Source: Candidatus Geocrenenecus sp. JGI 0000106-J15 | Lineage (GTDB): Archaea; Thermoproteota; Nitrososphaeria_A; Caldarchaeales; Wolframiiraptoraceae | DNA: 50,391 nucleotides | NCBI GenBank assembly: GCA_000405685.1 | Contig: ASPF01000017.1 | Location: 1-50,391, forward strand | Direction of reading: 5' to 3' | Part shown: one piece after another, positions 39,792 to 49,143 of the stretch | Layout of the letters: each line of letters opens with the position of its first letter | Position numbering within the stretch: the first letter of the stretch is position 1 | Made by a program: the position numbers and the translations under genes | The notes under the pieces: model-generated | What the model was told of the DNA's origin: nothing | Seen by the model: only the letters and a program-made list of their open reading frames with translations | Databases searched by the model: none

Positions 39792-41429
39792 GTGGCATAT
39801 ATGGCTCAGCTTGGTGGTCAGCCTGTAATAATCTTGAAAGAGGGGACCACCAGGACTAAGGGTAGAGCGGCACAGAAAAATAATATTGCTGCTGCAAAGA
39901 TCATTGCTGAGATCGTTAAGACAACGCTTGGACCTAAAGGAATGGATAAGATACTAGTAGATAGTATAGGAGATGTTATCGTAACAAATGATGGTGCAAC
40001 CATACTTGAGAAGATGGATGTTGAACATCCTGCTGCCAAGATGATAGTTGAAGTTGCTAAAACCCAAGACAATACTGTTGGAGATGGAACAACTACAGCA
40101 GTTGTTTTAGCTGGAGAGCTCTTAAAACATGCTGAAGAACTAGTTGAACAAAAAATTCATCCAAGCACCGTTATATCAGGATATAAGAAAGCATTAGACA
40201 TTGCATTAGAAGAATTAAGAAGGCTTGGAAAACCAGTCAAATTAGAAGATAGAACAACATTAAAGAAGATAGTTATGACTGCATTAGCAAGTAAATCTCT
40301 GGGATTCGCTACAGATCATATTGCAGATCTAGCGATAGATTCAGTATTAAGAGTTATTGAAGAAAGAGATACCAAGTTTGTAGCAGATAAGGACAGCATC
40401 CAGATAATCAAAAAGATGGGTAAAAGCCTTCTAGAAAGTCAGCTAGTCCATGGAGTAATTGTCGATAAAGAAGTAGTCCATCCAGCTATGCCTAAACGTG
40501 TAGTAAATGCTAAGATAGCATTAATTAATGCTCCATTCGAAATAGAGAAGACAGAGTTTAGTGCAGAGATAAGAATACGTGATCCATTAAAGATTAAGGA
40601 ATTCCTAGATGAAGAGACAAGGATCTTGAAGGAGATGGTTGATAAAGTAGCTGCAATAGGTGCAAACGTAGTCTTCTGCCAGAAGGGTATAGATGATATG
40701 GCACAATTCTTCTTAGCTAAAGCTGGGATACTTGCAGTTAGACGTGTAAAAGCATCTGACATGGAGAAGCTGGCTAAAGCTACAGGTGGAAGAATCGTAA
40801 CCAACTTCGAAGACCTCACCGAGAAAGATCTCGGTAGAGCGGGATTGGTTGAAGAAGTAAAGATTGGAGAAGATAGAATGGTGTTCGTTCAAGAATGCCA
40901 GAACCCGAAAGCTGTCTCAATTCTTATCAGAGCTGGCCTAGAGCGGCAGCTAGATGAAGCTGAAAGAGCATTAAATGATGCTATAATGAATATGATAACC
41001 TTAGTGGATAATCTAAACTATGTGCCAGGAGGAGGAGCTATAGAAGAAGCATTAGCCTTAAGAGTAAGAAAAGAAGCAGCAAAATATCCTGGAAGAGAGC
41101 AGCTTGCAATGATGGCTTTCGCTGAAGCTCTAGAGACTATACCGAGAACTCTAGCTGAAAATGCTGGCTTGGAGCCTGTAGAGATACTTACAGAACTAAG
41201 GGCTAAGCATGATAAAGACGGACATGGATATGGTGTAGATGTATTCTCTGGAAAAATAACTGATATGCTGAACCTAGGAGTCATAGAGCCTTTGAAGGTA
41301 AAAGAACAAGCCTTAAAGAGTAGCTTTGAAGCAGCAGCAATGATCCTGAGAATAGATGATGTAATAGCTGCAACAAGAAAGAGGGAAGAGAAAGGTAAAG
41401 AGAAGCCAAGTGGGCCAGAATTCGAATAA
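39792..41429 (+). CDS. Thermosome subunit (group II chaperonin)
   Basis: A 545-residue thermosome subunit. It shows KTTLGPKGMDKILVDSIGD (about 40-58), TNDGATILEKM, the ATP site GDGTTTAVVLAGELL (about 97-111), and VVPGGGA-type NYVPGGGAIEEALAL near residue 408. The end is a Lys/Glu/Pro-rich tail (REEKGKEKPSGPEFE) instead of the Gly/Met tail of many chaperonins. GTG 39792 follows AGGTGTGAGG; ATG 39801 (MAQLGGQPVII) is an alternative closer to most family starts. It refolds proteins in a double-ring complex. Confidence 0.95.
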   Translation: MAYMAQLGGQPVIILKEGTTRTKGRAAQKNNIAAAKIIAEIVKTTLGPKGMDKILVDSIGDVIVTNDGATILEKMDVEHPAAKMIVEVAKTQDNTVGDGTTTAVVLAGELLKHAEELVEQKIHPSTVISGYKKALDIALEELRRLGKPVKLEDRTTLKKIVMTALASKSLGFATDHIADLAIDSVLRVIEERDTKFVADKDSIQIIKKMGKSLLESQLVHGVIVDKEVVHPAMPKRVVNAKIALINAPFEIEKTEFSAEIRIRDPLKIKEFLDEETRILKEMVDKVAAIGANVVFCQKGIDDMAQFFLAKAGILAVRRVKASDMEKLAKATGGRIVTNFEDLTEKDLGRAGLVEEVKIGEDRMVFVQECQNPKAVSILIRAGLERQLDEAERALNDAIMNMITLVDNLNYVPGGGAIEEALALRVRKEAAKYPGREQLAMMAFAEALETIPRTLAENAGLEPVEILTELRAKHDKDGHGYGVDVFSGKITDMLNLGVIEPLKVKEQALKSSFEAAAMILRIDDVIAATRKREEKGKEKPSGPEFE

Positions 41430-41461
41430 AAACTCCTAGATATTTCCAAACTATTAAACCC

Positions 41462-41923
41462 CTAAATTTTTTCCATATAGTTTACAATATCATTCTTGTA
41501 TATTCTAATAAGTTCTCTTAAAGAAACGGTCGTATCAAGCTCGTCTATTTCTTCAAGGGTTACCCATCTATACTCAGCTACTTCGATAGATGGTTTAATA
41601 TTTGTAGACTTAGCTTTAGCTAGATACTCTATAATTACATAGTGATATCTAACGTTACCGTTGTTATCTCTAACTACATTATCGTAGACTCCTAGAAGCT
41701 TAAGGTTATCAATCTCTAACCCCACTTCTTCTCTAACCTCTCTTCTAGCAGCATCTTCAACTTTTTCACCTAGCTCTATAACTCCTCCAGGGATACTCCA
41801 TTTTCCAGCTGATGGCTGAAAAGCCCGTTTAATCAATAGCGTCATAGAGTTAGCTATCACCAATACACCGACGGCTGGAAGAGGCCATGGAGGATACTCT
41901 CTAGACAAAACTTTCTGCCCCAT
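41462..41923 (-). CDS. Nudix hydrolase
   Basis: A 153-residue Nudix protein with a complete box GX5EX7REUXEEXGU: Gly47 through Leu69 (GGVIELGEKVEDAARREVREEV...). This binds metal and pyrophosphate of nucleoside diphosphate derivatives. Size and sequence suit an ADP-ribose pyrophosphatase or a nucleotide-sanitising enzyme. It is convergent with the thermosome gene, 32 nt apart. Confidence 0.88.
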   Translation of the reverse strand: MGQKVLSREYPPWPLPAVGVLVIANSMTLLIKRAFQPSAGKWSIPGGVIELGEKVEDAARREVREEVGLEIDNLKLLGVYDNVVRDNNGNVRYHYVIIEYLAKAKSTNIKPSIEVAEYRWVTLEEIDELDTTVSLRELIRIYKNDIVNYMEKI

Positions 41924-42023
41924 TTCTAGTAGATCTATAATATATTAACTAAAGTCTATGGATTTATCTTTTTTACTTATGAAGATTTAATGAATATTTG
42001 AATATTAGGGCGACATATATTTT

Positions 42024-42794
42024 TTGAACGTAGAGATGGTGGAGATTAGTGAGAATCTTAGAAGAGCGCTCCACAATCTAGGTTTAACAGACTACGAAAT
42101 TAAAGTTTACACTACTTTACTTGAGTATGGTGATTCAACTGCTAGTAAGCTCAGCGAGTTAGCAGATGTACCATATTCTAAAATATATGAAGTCTTAGAG
42201 AGTTTGGAGAAGAAGGGGTGGGTTGGAACTGAAGGTGGGAGACCTGCACGGTATTATCCTAAGTCTCCTATAACAGCTCTTGAATCAAGTAGAATGAGGA
42301 TTGAGAAAGAGTTCAAAGCAAATGAAGAAGTTATCTTATCTGAGCTTCTCCCCATATATGAGGGTAGCGGTTTTAGGGAGAGGCATGATATCTGGATACT
42401 TAGAGGGGAAGAAAATATTCTTGCAAGAATTAAGAACCTACTATCAAATTGTGAAAAAGAATTGTTGATTGCTGCACCATTCTTAACTAAGAATCTCTTA
42501 ACTGCATTTCTACCCCACATCACGTATATAACTAGTAAAGGAGGAAACGTAAAGATAATGGTTCTCAATGATGTTAACTACTCTCTAATAAAGAAGTTAA
42601 GTGAAATAGCAGAAATAAGATTGAAAGAACAGATGTTTGGAGGTGGAATCGTTGCCGACTCAAGAGAAGTTATTCTATTACTTGGAGATGAAGGAACCGG
42701 TATAAGCTTTGCAATATGGTCAGACCATGTAGGATTAGCAAAATTTGCAAAAAACTATTTTGAATACCTATGGCAATCCAGTGTTACCCCCTAA
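42024..42794 (+). CDS. TrmB-family transcriptional regulator
   Basis: A 256-residue regulator. The N-terminal winged helix (LHNLGLTDYEIKVYTTLLEYGDSTASKLSELADVPYSKIYEVLESLEKKGW as a block) is classical TrmB, and the C-terminal part (ILRGEENILARIKNLL, ELLIAAPFL) is a PLD-like effector-binding region. TrmB proteins control sugar or metabolic genes. TTG 42024 is the first start; ATG 42036 is an alternative. Possible targets nearby are not obvious. Confidence 0.85.
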   Translation: MNVEMVEISENLRRALHNLGLTDYEIKVYTTLLEYGDSTASKLSELADVPYSKIYEVLESLEKKGWVGTEGGRPARYYPKSPITALESSRMRIEKEFKANEEVILSELLPIYEGSGFRERHDIWILRGEENILARIKNLLSNCEKELLIAAPFLTKNLLTAFLPHITYITSKGGNVKIMVLNDVNYSLIKKLSEIAEIRLKEQMFGGGIVADSREVILLLGDEGTGISFAIWSDHVGLAKFAKNYFEYLWQSSVTP

Positions 42795-42957
42795 TATTAA
42801 ATAACAAATAAGCTATTATTCTGTATATTTTATATTAATCATGTAAAAGGATTTAGAGCTTGTAGAGACCTTGATAGATTTTCTAGATAGTCCTTTACAA
42901 ATTCTAAGCTCCTAATTCGCCGCAAGAGGAGGCTGAGATAGTATCCACATTGAATAG

Positions 42958-45810
42958 ATGACTTATCTCGTACTTCTACACTTATATACATTGATCAGGT
43001 TAGATTTATCAAATAGTAGTACGAACTATTACCGAGAAATGTATACTAGGACTAGGAGGAGACCTAGGACAACAGTAGTAGTCTTAACAATATTCATAAT
43101 AATATTACTTCTTGTCTCGTTAAGCCAGATTCTTCAAGTGATGTTGAACTTCTGGGAGTTCGGAGATCTATTTGTTAAACCTTACTACTATTCTCTAATA
43201 GGTGGATTCATTCTTTCTTTTATCGCTTTTTTCCGCCTAGATTTTAAGAATAGGAATTCCATCACCTTCTGGGGTGCTAAACTCTTTTATTCAGTTTTCT
43301 GGGAGAGATATATCCGTCCAAGAGATCTAGATTTTTCATCTTTTAGGCTTAGTTTTAGTAGGTTTCTAGCTTGGCAGATTACTAAGACATTGATAGGTAC
43401 TGTATTTTTTGCTAATGCTTTCTTCGGCATGGCAGTTTTAGGTATCTTGAGTGGAGTGGACTTTGGATTAAGCAGGATACCTGAATTATTCAGGCTACCA
43501 TTTATACCTATATCTACCGAGGATATCTCTCCTGCTCAAATATCGATATCTGCTTCTCCATCTTTAGTACTCCTCGTCCCCTCACTCTTAGCATCAGTAT
43601 CCGTTAGATTGATAATACTTGTAGGATTAACAATAATTTTAAAAGCTTCATCTAGAACTTTTGTAGATTATCTAGAAACAGGGACATTTAAGCTACCAAT
43701 TGAAGTTATCGAGTTAGTGTTAGCTATTGTTACAGCATGGATAGGGTTTACACTATTCTTCCCAAACTATATAGACTATAATACAAAGGTCTTGGTCTTA
43801 GGCGCATTCAGCTTAACAGGTCTTATGCTATTGTTTATGTATCTAGATAAGACTAAGCCTGGATTTCTCTATGCATATGTTATAAAGGGAGGGGCAATAC
43901 TACTAGCAATATTAGCAATAGTCTCTATCGTAACTATACAGAATAGTATTGCAGATGCTAGGAAAGTAGAATGGCTTGGACCATACGTTAAACAAGAGAT
44001 TACCGTCAATAGATATCTTGCAGATATAGAAGATATACGTAGAGAGAGATACATCTTCCCTGAACATTCATCTTCTCTAACCATAGAAGAATACATCAAT
44101 AGTGTGAAAGACCAATTAAATATTATTAGACTCTGGGACTGGGAAGCAGCATTTACAAAGATGAAGCCTGAGATAGGGCTAATACCATACGTTGATTTTG
44201 AAGACTCTGATATTCTAAGATTCAATGGTAGACTGTACTGGAGTGCGTCTATGAAGCCTATTTTACCGATATCTGTGAAGGCAGCAGACATCTGGTATAA
44301 TCAGCATCTAGTCTATACCCATGTTCCAAATGGCTTCCTCATACTAGATGCAAGTAACGGAACGATAGTTGATTCATCTAGATTCTTCTCCCAAAGAAGA
44401 ATATATTATGGTGAAGGCGGTCTACTAGAATCAACATGGGCTGCAATAATACTAGGTAAGGAGGAATCAGATGAGGTTACAGGAACCAGGTATAGTGATG
44501 GAGGAGGAATCACCGTCTCTCCACCTATTAGCTGGATCTATGATCCAACCTTCTTCTTCTCCTATCCTGATAAAACGGTTAGACTATTAAGGTATAGAGA
44601 CGTGTATGATAGAATGATGCTGCTCTTCCCCTACTTTGAGTATAGGTGGAATGGAGAATTTGTCGATATGTTTCCAGTGACTGATGGTGAGAGAACCTAC
44701 TGGTTGATGCCATTAATAGTTAGGCTAAGTGGTGAGCATGTTCCATGGAGTAGAGGTAACAATTATGTTAGATTCATCGGATACGCTCTCATAGATGTCT
44801 ACGATGGCTCAATCCAGTTGATCATAACTAGTTCAGACTTTATCAGCCAGATCATTAAAGATGCATATAAGGACATCGTCTTAGAAGATATACCACTATG
44901 GCTACATAACCAGACTAGGTTCCCCCAAGAAGTTTTTGAATACCAAGTTGGGATATTCAATAATTATCATATGGATGATGTCTCCATCTTTATACAGGCT
45001 AGAGAATTCTATGAGATACCTAGAGGTCTATATACGTACTATATCATCACTAAGCTTCAAGGATTCGAGAGACAAGAATTTGTAGGAATACTCTCCCTCC
45101 AGATAAGAGGTTCTCCAGGAAGAAATCTTGCAGGATTCATCATAGTTAGAAACGATTATCCACATCTTGGTGAGAAGATCTTCTACTATGTGCCACAAGA
45201 ATCTGAGCAAAAGCTTCTCGGCCCAGTGGCTGCGAGAGAAGCTCTTGAAAGATATCCTGAATTTAGGAAGCTTCAAACACTCTTAGAGAATCCTAGAATA
45301 GGTGAGACAATACTATACAATATCGGTGACCATCTTGTATATGCGATCCCAGTTTATACTACGCCGACAGGTGCAGGCGGGGTAATAACCCAGCTTGGAA
45401 CCATAGCTATCGTAGGTGCAGAGTTTACTGGAAGCTATTTTGTAAGTATAGGTGATAGTGTTGAGGAGGCCTTTGAATTATTCCTTAAAGCGTTAAGAGG
45501 TATGCCTGATACGACCAGGCCTACAATGGATATAATGAATCTAACAATACAAGTAATAAGAGAAGAAGGGTTAACTCCAATCTTTCCAGAGAAGATAAAT
45601 GCACACCTAGTATTTAATGAGGGAAGCATATCATATATATCTAATGAGCAATTTACATTTGATTTAAGAGAATTCTTAAAGAAGTGGGTTATAGAAGCTG
45701 GAAAAGATAAAGTACTGATTTGGAGGGAAGATAATGTTTTAAAGGTTGGAGTAATAATCATAGATGAGGAAATAGTTGAGCTACACTACATAGTGCTGCT
45801 TGGAGGTTAG
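42958..45810 (+). CDS. UPF0182 (COG1615) large membrane protein
   Basis: A 950-residue UPF0182 protein. About seven membrane helices lie in the first 340 residues, then a large outer domain with IIRLWDWEAAFTKMKPEIGLIPY and WYNQHLVYTHVPNGFLI, the family landmarks. The function is unknown across the family. The first 27 residues (MTYLVLLHLYTLIRLDLSN...) may be spurious; Met28 (ATG 43039, MYTRTRRRPRTT) suits family starts better. Followed after 8 nt by the Hsp20-like gene, so probably one operon. Confidence 0.85.
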   Translation: MTYLVLLHLYTLIRLDLSNSSTNYYREMYTRTRRRPRTTVVVLTIFIIILLLVSLSQILQVMLNFWEFGDLFVKPYYYSLIGGFILSFIAFFRLDFKNRNSITFWGAKLFYSVFWERYIRPRDLDFSSFRLSFSRFLAWQITKTLIGTVFFANAFFGMAVLGILSGVDFGLSRIPELFRLPFIPISTEDISPAQISISASPSLVLLVPSLLASVSVRLIILVGLTIILKASSRTFVDYLETGTFKLPIEVIELVLAIVTAWIGFTLFFPNYIDYNTKVLVLGAFSLTGLMLLFMYLDKTKPGFLYAYVIKGGAILLAILAIVSIVTIQNSIADARKVEWLGPYVKQEITVNRYLADIEDIRRERYIFPEHSSSLTIEEYINSVKDQLNIIRLWDWEAAFTKMKPEIGLIPYVDFEDSDILRFNGRLYWSASMKPILPISVKAADIWYNQHLVYTHVPNGFLILDASNGTIVDSSRFFSQRRIYYGEGGLLESTWAAIILGKEESDEVTGTRYSDGGGITVSPPISWIYDPTFFFSYPDKTVRLLRYRDVYDRMMLLFPYFEYRWNGEFVDMFPVTDGERTYWLMPLIVRLSGEHVPWSRGNNYVRFIGYALIDVYDGSIQLIITSSDFISQIIKDAYKDIVLEDIPLWLHNQTRFPQEVFEYQVGIFNNYHMDDVSIFIQAREFYEIPRGLYTYYIITKLQGFERQEFVGILSLQIRGSPGRNLAGFIIVRNDYPHLGEKIFYYVPQESEQKLLGPVAAREALERYPEFRKLQTLLENPRIGETILYNIGDHLVYAIPVYTTPTGAGGVITQLGTIAIVGAEFTGSYFVSIGDSVEEAFELFLKALRGMPDTTRPTMDIMNLTIQVIREEGLTPIFPEKINAHLVFNEGSISYISNEQFTFDLREFLKKWVIEAGKDKVLIWREDNVLKVGVIIIDEEIVELHYIVLLGG

Positions 45811-45818
45811 ACTACTGA

Positions 45819-46271
45819 ATGACCCATAATAGAAGAGACTATAGTACAGGCATATTCCTCTCTAGATTATTCATGATACTATTAGTTATAATTCTAGCCT
45901 TGATACTTATCTCTCTCACAGCTAGATTTCAGAGAAGTCTACTCGGGCTAGCATTAATTATAGCTATTGGACTACTAGCATTCTACTGGAGTAGAGAATT
46001 AAGAAAAGCCATGTCCAGTAGAAGAGCTGTAGAAAAATATCCAATAGAATTAATTGAAAAAGACGAGTTAATATTACTGACAGCTCAGGTTCCTGGCCCA
46101 GAAGAAGAAGTAAGAGTAGAGCTTAGGGGGACTAAGCTACTACTAATGGGTGGGAGAGGGTTCAAACGTATTATAAAATTACCATGCAGAGCTACTATAC
46201 TTAATAGAAGCTACTTAAATGGGGTTCTACATTTACAGCTTCGTAAAACTATTGAAAGTAGAGCCCAGTAA
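45819..46271 (+). CDS. Membrane-anchored Hsp20-like (alpha-crystallin domain) protein
   Basis: A 150-residue protein with two membrane helices (about 13-32 and 38-55) and a C-terminal domain resembling an alpha-crystallin fold: ELILLTAQVPGPEEEVRVELRG, then FKRIIKLPCRA and SYLNGVLHLQLRK, echoing the Hsp20 pattern of VELPG..., LP and YxNGVLxVxLxK. Ordinary small heat shock proteins are soluble, so the membrane tether is unusual. It follows the UPF0182 gene by 8 nt. Domain assignment is by pattern only. Confidence 0.65.
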   Translation: MTHNRRDYSTGIFLSRLFMILLVIILALILISLTARFQRSLLGLALIIAIGLLAFYWSRELRKAMSSRRAVEKYPIELIEKDELILLTAQVPGPEEEVRVELRGTKLLLMGGRGFKRIIKLPCRATILNRSYLNGVLHLQLRKTIESRAQ

Positions 46272-46361
46272 CTTAAAAGGCTGAAACATTCTTCACTGAT
46301 ATCTCCGTTAAAGTAGACTTCACGATGTGTCTTACAATTATACAGTTTATAATGAGCTACG

Positions 46362-46778
46362 TTATAGTTTTCTAAGCTGTGGTATAGCTATAATCGCTCC
46401 GATAATAATCAATACAGCCGCAATACTTATGTTTAAAGCCACCGTGAATCCATAAGGTGTGAAGATCCAGAAGAGAGGAACCATGACAATCGATCCTAAG
46501 ATAGCCGCACCTACAATTATTAAGAGTAAACCAACGATTAATGGCAGATACTTCTCCAAGTCAAAAGATGCTGCTATTGGTTTTTCTTCTCCAGATTTAG
46601 GTATTAAGAATACTCCAACAATATATAGTATTAACGTAAGAATAGGTGAGAGGATAAGTAATAGTATCGCGACAACTCTAAGTAAGTTAGTATCTACTTT
46701 AAGATAATCACTTAAGCCTCCTATAACTCCTGCGAGAATCCTATCTTTTGTAGACCTTTCCAATCTCCTTGAGGACAT
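46362..46778 (-). CDS. PspC-domain membrane protein
   Basis: The PspC domain is clear: RSTKDRILAGVIGGLSDYLKVDTNLLRVVAILLLI with following IVGVFLIPK. Three more hydrophobic segments follow, so it is a multi-helix version of 138 residues. The open frame reaches TTG 46805, but the TATA box (CTTATAAAT, about 46806-46814, minus strand) is too close to that codon; a start of transcription about 25-30 nt downstream favours ATG 46778, leaderless. PspC proteins respond to envelope stress, consistent with the Hsp20-like neighbour. Confidence 0.82.
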   Translation of the reverse strand: MSSRRLERSTKDRILAGVIGGLSDYLKVDTNLLRVVAILLLILSPILTLILYIVGVFLIPKSGEEKPIAASFDLEKYLPLIVGLLLIIVGAAILGSIVMVPLFWIFTPYGFTVALNISIAAVLIIIGAIIAIPQLRKL

Positions 46779-46849
46779 CCTCTCCAGTTTTGATCTGCTT
46801 AACAATTTATAAGTATTAAATTAACTGTATCTATAATGTAATATCTTAT

Positions 46850-47779
46850 CTATCCGAGTGTGATGAGAGCTGAAGCAATCAATGGAAGTATTATTGTTGC
46901 ATCTCCATGAACTGTAACCTTCATGGCCTCAGGCTTCACTTTCCCCCATGAGACTGCTTCTCTAACTGTTGCACCACTTAAGCTACCATCATACTCGTAT
47001 CCAGTAGTAATGTAAACAGCATAATCTAAACCATCTTTAAACTGATTCCACCATAAAACATGATGTTTTGATATACCACCCCCAATCATCAATGCTCCAC
47101 TACGTTTAGCTTTGAAGATTATCTCTGATAATTTATCAAAGTCTCTCAATAAGTTTAGCTTGAAGTCTCTATGTTTCTGCTGAAATAGCCAGATCTGTGT
47201 TCCCACAGCGCCATCCAGTATTCCTGGAACAAACACTGGAACATCGTTCTCTGCAGCATTCTTTAAGAAGCTATTTTCATCTTTTATCCTCTTCCCAATT
47301 AAATGGGACATACCGCTACTGCACACTTCTCTTAATCCTTTATTGTATTCTTCTTCAAGTAGCTCTTGGATGAATCCTTCTATTGTCGGACCATAATTTT
47401 CAAGTGGAATTAATACGCTTCCAAGCCTATGATATCCTTGTTTTCTTAAAGTCTCATCATCCATCCAGAAGTCTCCTTCATAGTATTCTTTCAATGATCT
47501 AGCAATATCATGATCTAGTGCACCACAAGTCGTTATTACTACGTTGAAGAATCTTCTCCTTATCAATTCGGAGATAACGCCTCTTAGACCTGTCCCGATA
47601 GGTGCACCGATGAAAGATAGAAATCTAACACACTCATTATCTTCGATCATCTTTTCTAGAACTTCTACTGCTCTTCCTAGATATAATGCTGTAAATCCAC
47701 CTGAACTCTTCATCATTTCAACAAGCTCTGATACAGTCATCCTGGGTTTGATCTTTATATCTCTAACAACTTTAAGCAT
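46850..47779 (-). CDS. dhs: Deoxyhypusine synthase
   Basis: A 309-residue enzyme of the deoxyhypusine synthase family. It has FLSFIGAPIGTGLRGVISELI and TTCGALDHDIARSL (NAD/spermidine site), VFVPGILDGAVGTQIW, GALMIGGGISKHH, and near the end EAVSWGKVKPEA with catalytic Lys280. It moves the butylamine of spermidine onto a Lys of aIF5A, essential for translation. The gene stands alone between the PspC gene and the XRE regulator on the minus strand. Confidence 0.92.
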   Translation of the reverse strand: MLKVVRDIKIKPRMTVSELVEMMKSSGGFTALYLGRAVEVLEKMIEDNECVRFLSFIGAPIGTGLRGVISELIRRRFFNVVITTCGALDHDIARSLKEYYEGDFWMDDETLRKQGYHRLGSVLIPLENYGPTIEGFIQELLEEEYNKGLREVCSSGMSHLIGKRIKDENSFLKNAAENDVPVFVPGILDGAVGTQIWLFQQKHRDFKLNLLRDFDKLSEIIFKAKRSGALMIGGGISKHHVLWWNQFKDGLDYAVYITTGYEYDGSLSGATVREAVSWGKVKPEAMKVTVHGDATIILPLIASALITLG

Positions 47780-47846
47780 ACCTCTACAACGTTAAATGGA
47801 CATAATAGAGTTATCCTACTTAATAAGATAGTAGAGTAGCTTACAG

Positions 47847-48587
47847 CTAAACCAACTTCTTTAGTCTCTCAACAATTTCTTCTGGAGATTTCAAGAGAGA
47901 TAGAGAGAATGATATTCCTTCAAGTTCTGCGAGTTCTATGGCGAAAACATCTACTTCTTCAGGTATCTTTGGACCATGTATGATTATCATCTTTGGTTTT
48001 ATAGGATATAAGCGGACTGCTACCATTGGAGATCTACCTCTACTAACTTTTGTAAAGATCATTACTCTATTAGGGTTCTTACCGAAGAGGTAGAGAAAAT
48101 CTAAAGCTTCTAAATTCCTTATCGCCGACAAGCTATCTATCACCGTGTATCCATATATTAACTCATTATCCCATTCTCTACCAACTAGCAGTACACCATC
48201 TAATGCTTCAACAATCTCTCTAACCGTCTTAGGATTCTTGAATTCATTCATATCTAATACAGCTACGCTTAAATCACGGTGAAGCATTGAGAATCTTCTA
48301 ACATGTATTCCGCCTCTCTTGATGTCTGCATCTACTAGAGCTAAGACGAATTTTTTTATGAATCCTGCACCAGGAGACTTCCTCCTATTATTCTCATAGT
48401 CACTTAATACTGAAGATGAAACACCCATATATCGTGCTAATTCACTTTGATTTAATTCGAACAGCTGTCTCCACTTCTTCATTACTGATCCAGGGCTACC
48501 AGATAAGATTATCTCTCCTGCTATTCTACTCATCAATATCTCTCTTGCCGTCACACTAACCTCTCTCTCAACAATATTCTCGACCAT
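47847..48587 (-). CDS. XRE-type transcriptional regulator (COG1709-like)
   Basis: A 246-residue archaeal regulator with a Cro/XRE helix-turn-helix: KKWRQLFELNQSELARYMGVSSSVLSDYENNRRKSPG (about 41-77). The remaining 150 residues are an alpha/beta domain (KPKMIIIHGPKIPEEVDVFAIELAEL) seen in this conserved archaeal group. Target genes are not known. It is upstream of the deoxyhypusine synthase gene by 67 nt. Confidence 0.85.
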   Translation of the reverse strand: MVENIVEREVSVTAREILMSRIAGEIILSGSPGSVMKKWRQLFELNQSELARYMGVSSSVLSDYENNRRKSPGAGFIKKFVLALVDADIKRGGIHVRRFSMLHRDLSVAVLDMNEFKNPKTVREIVEALDGVLLVGREWDNELIYGYTVIDSLSAIRNLEALDFLYLFGKNPNRVMIFTKVSRGRSPMVAVRLYPIKPKMIIIHGPKIPEEVDVFAIELAELEGISFSLSLLKSPEEIVERLKKLV

Positions 48588-49020
48588 ATCGTACGCCTCT
48601 ATATTTGAACATACCTTGTTTTCTAAATAGTTTCTGTTTGAAGATCAATAAGATATGCTATTAATTATATTTTACCATAAACATAATACATAAATTTAAA
48701 ATATTATGAAATCTCTCTGCGTTTTGTCCTCGTAGAGAAAGAATGAGAAGAATTTATCAGATGACTAGATTAAAAGGAAAATATGTAAATAGTTTCTCTT
48801 CACTAGCTATGTCGCTTACATACTTTTGTTGATATATGCTAGATCTTTGTTACTTTATGTTAAGACAGGTGATGACGTCCAAGTTCAAAACAATAGAATG
48901 TTGAGAAGGTTCATAAGGGGCAGATATGAAATTTTAGAAGAAATATAATAAAGTTGCATAAGAGACTTGAACAAATTATTCAAGACATCTTGACTGAATG
49001 GCTTCGTATGTAACGAATTT

Positions 49021-49043
49021 TTAAGAGATCAACAATCTCTTAA
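49021..49043 (+). other. Perfect 9-bp hairpin
   Basis: TTAAGAGAT (49021-49029) pairs fully with ATCTCTTAA (49035-49043) across the loop CAACA. It lies about 100 nt upstream of the DUF424 gene. No T-run follows, so a classical terminator is not evident; it may belong to a long 5' leader or an unlisted RNA. Confidence 0.6.
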
Positions 49044-49115
49044 CAAATAAGAAAAATAGACCGTAGAAAAAATAAATAACTTGGCTTACAAAATACTATT
49101 GTTGGAGGGCTGAGG

Positions 49116-49134
49116 CTCCTAGAAACTCGAGGAG
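49116..49134 (+). promoter_or_regulatory. Hairpin that could hide the ribosome-binding site of the DUF424 gene
   Basis: CTCCT (49116-49120) is complementary to AGGAG (49130-49134), which is the ribosome-binding sequence 9 nt before ATG 49144. The 9-nt loop is AGAAACTCG. If folded, it would lower translation initiation. Confidence 0.4.
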
Positions 49135-49143
49135 TGTTTATTG

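Larger units (their letters stand above)
48588..49140. other. Intergenic stretch with hairpins upstream of the DUF424 gene
   Basis: About 550 nt with no recognised gene. It holds a 6-bp hairpin CTTGAA/TTCAAG (48966-48984), a strong 9-bp hairpin (49021-49043), and a hairpin that pairs with the ribosome-binding sequence of the DUF424 gene (49116-49134). A GTGATGA at 48869-48875 looks like a C box but lacks a matching D box. Confidence 0.45.

Noticed and set aside
39818..41449. Antisense ORFs within the thermosome gene
   Set aside because: Low-complexity Ser/Ala/Ile-rich shadows of a highly conserved coding frame.
43012..43030. AATAGT/ACTATT hairpin near the UPF0182 start
   Set aside because: A 6-bp AT-rich inverted repeat is expected by chance in this DNA and its place relative to the true start is uncertain.
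48869..48910. C/D box RNA starting at GTGATGA
   Set aside because: The downstream TTGAG is not a valid D box and no C'/D' pair is present.
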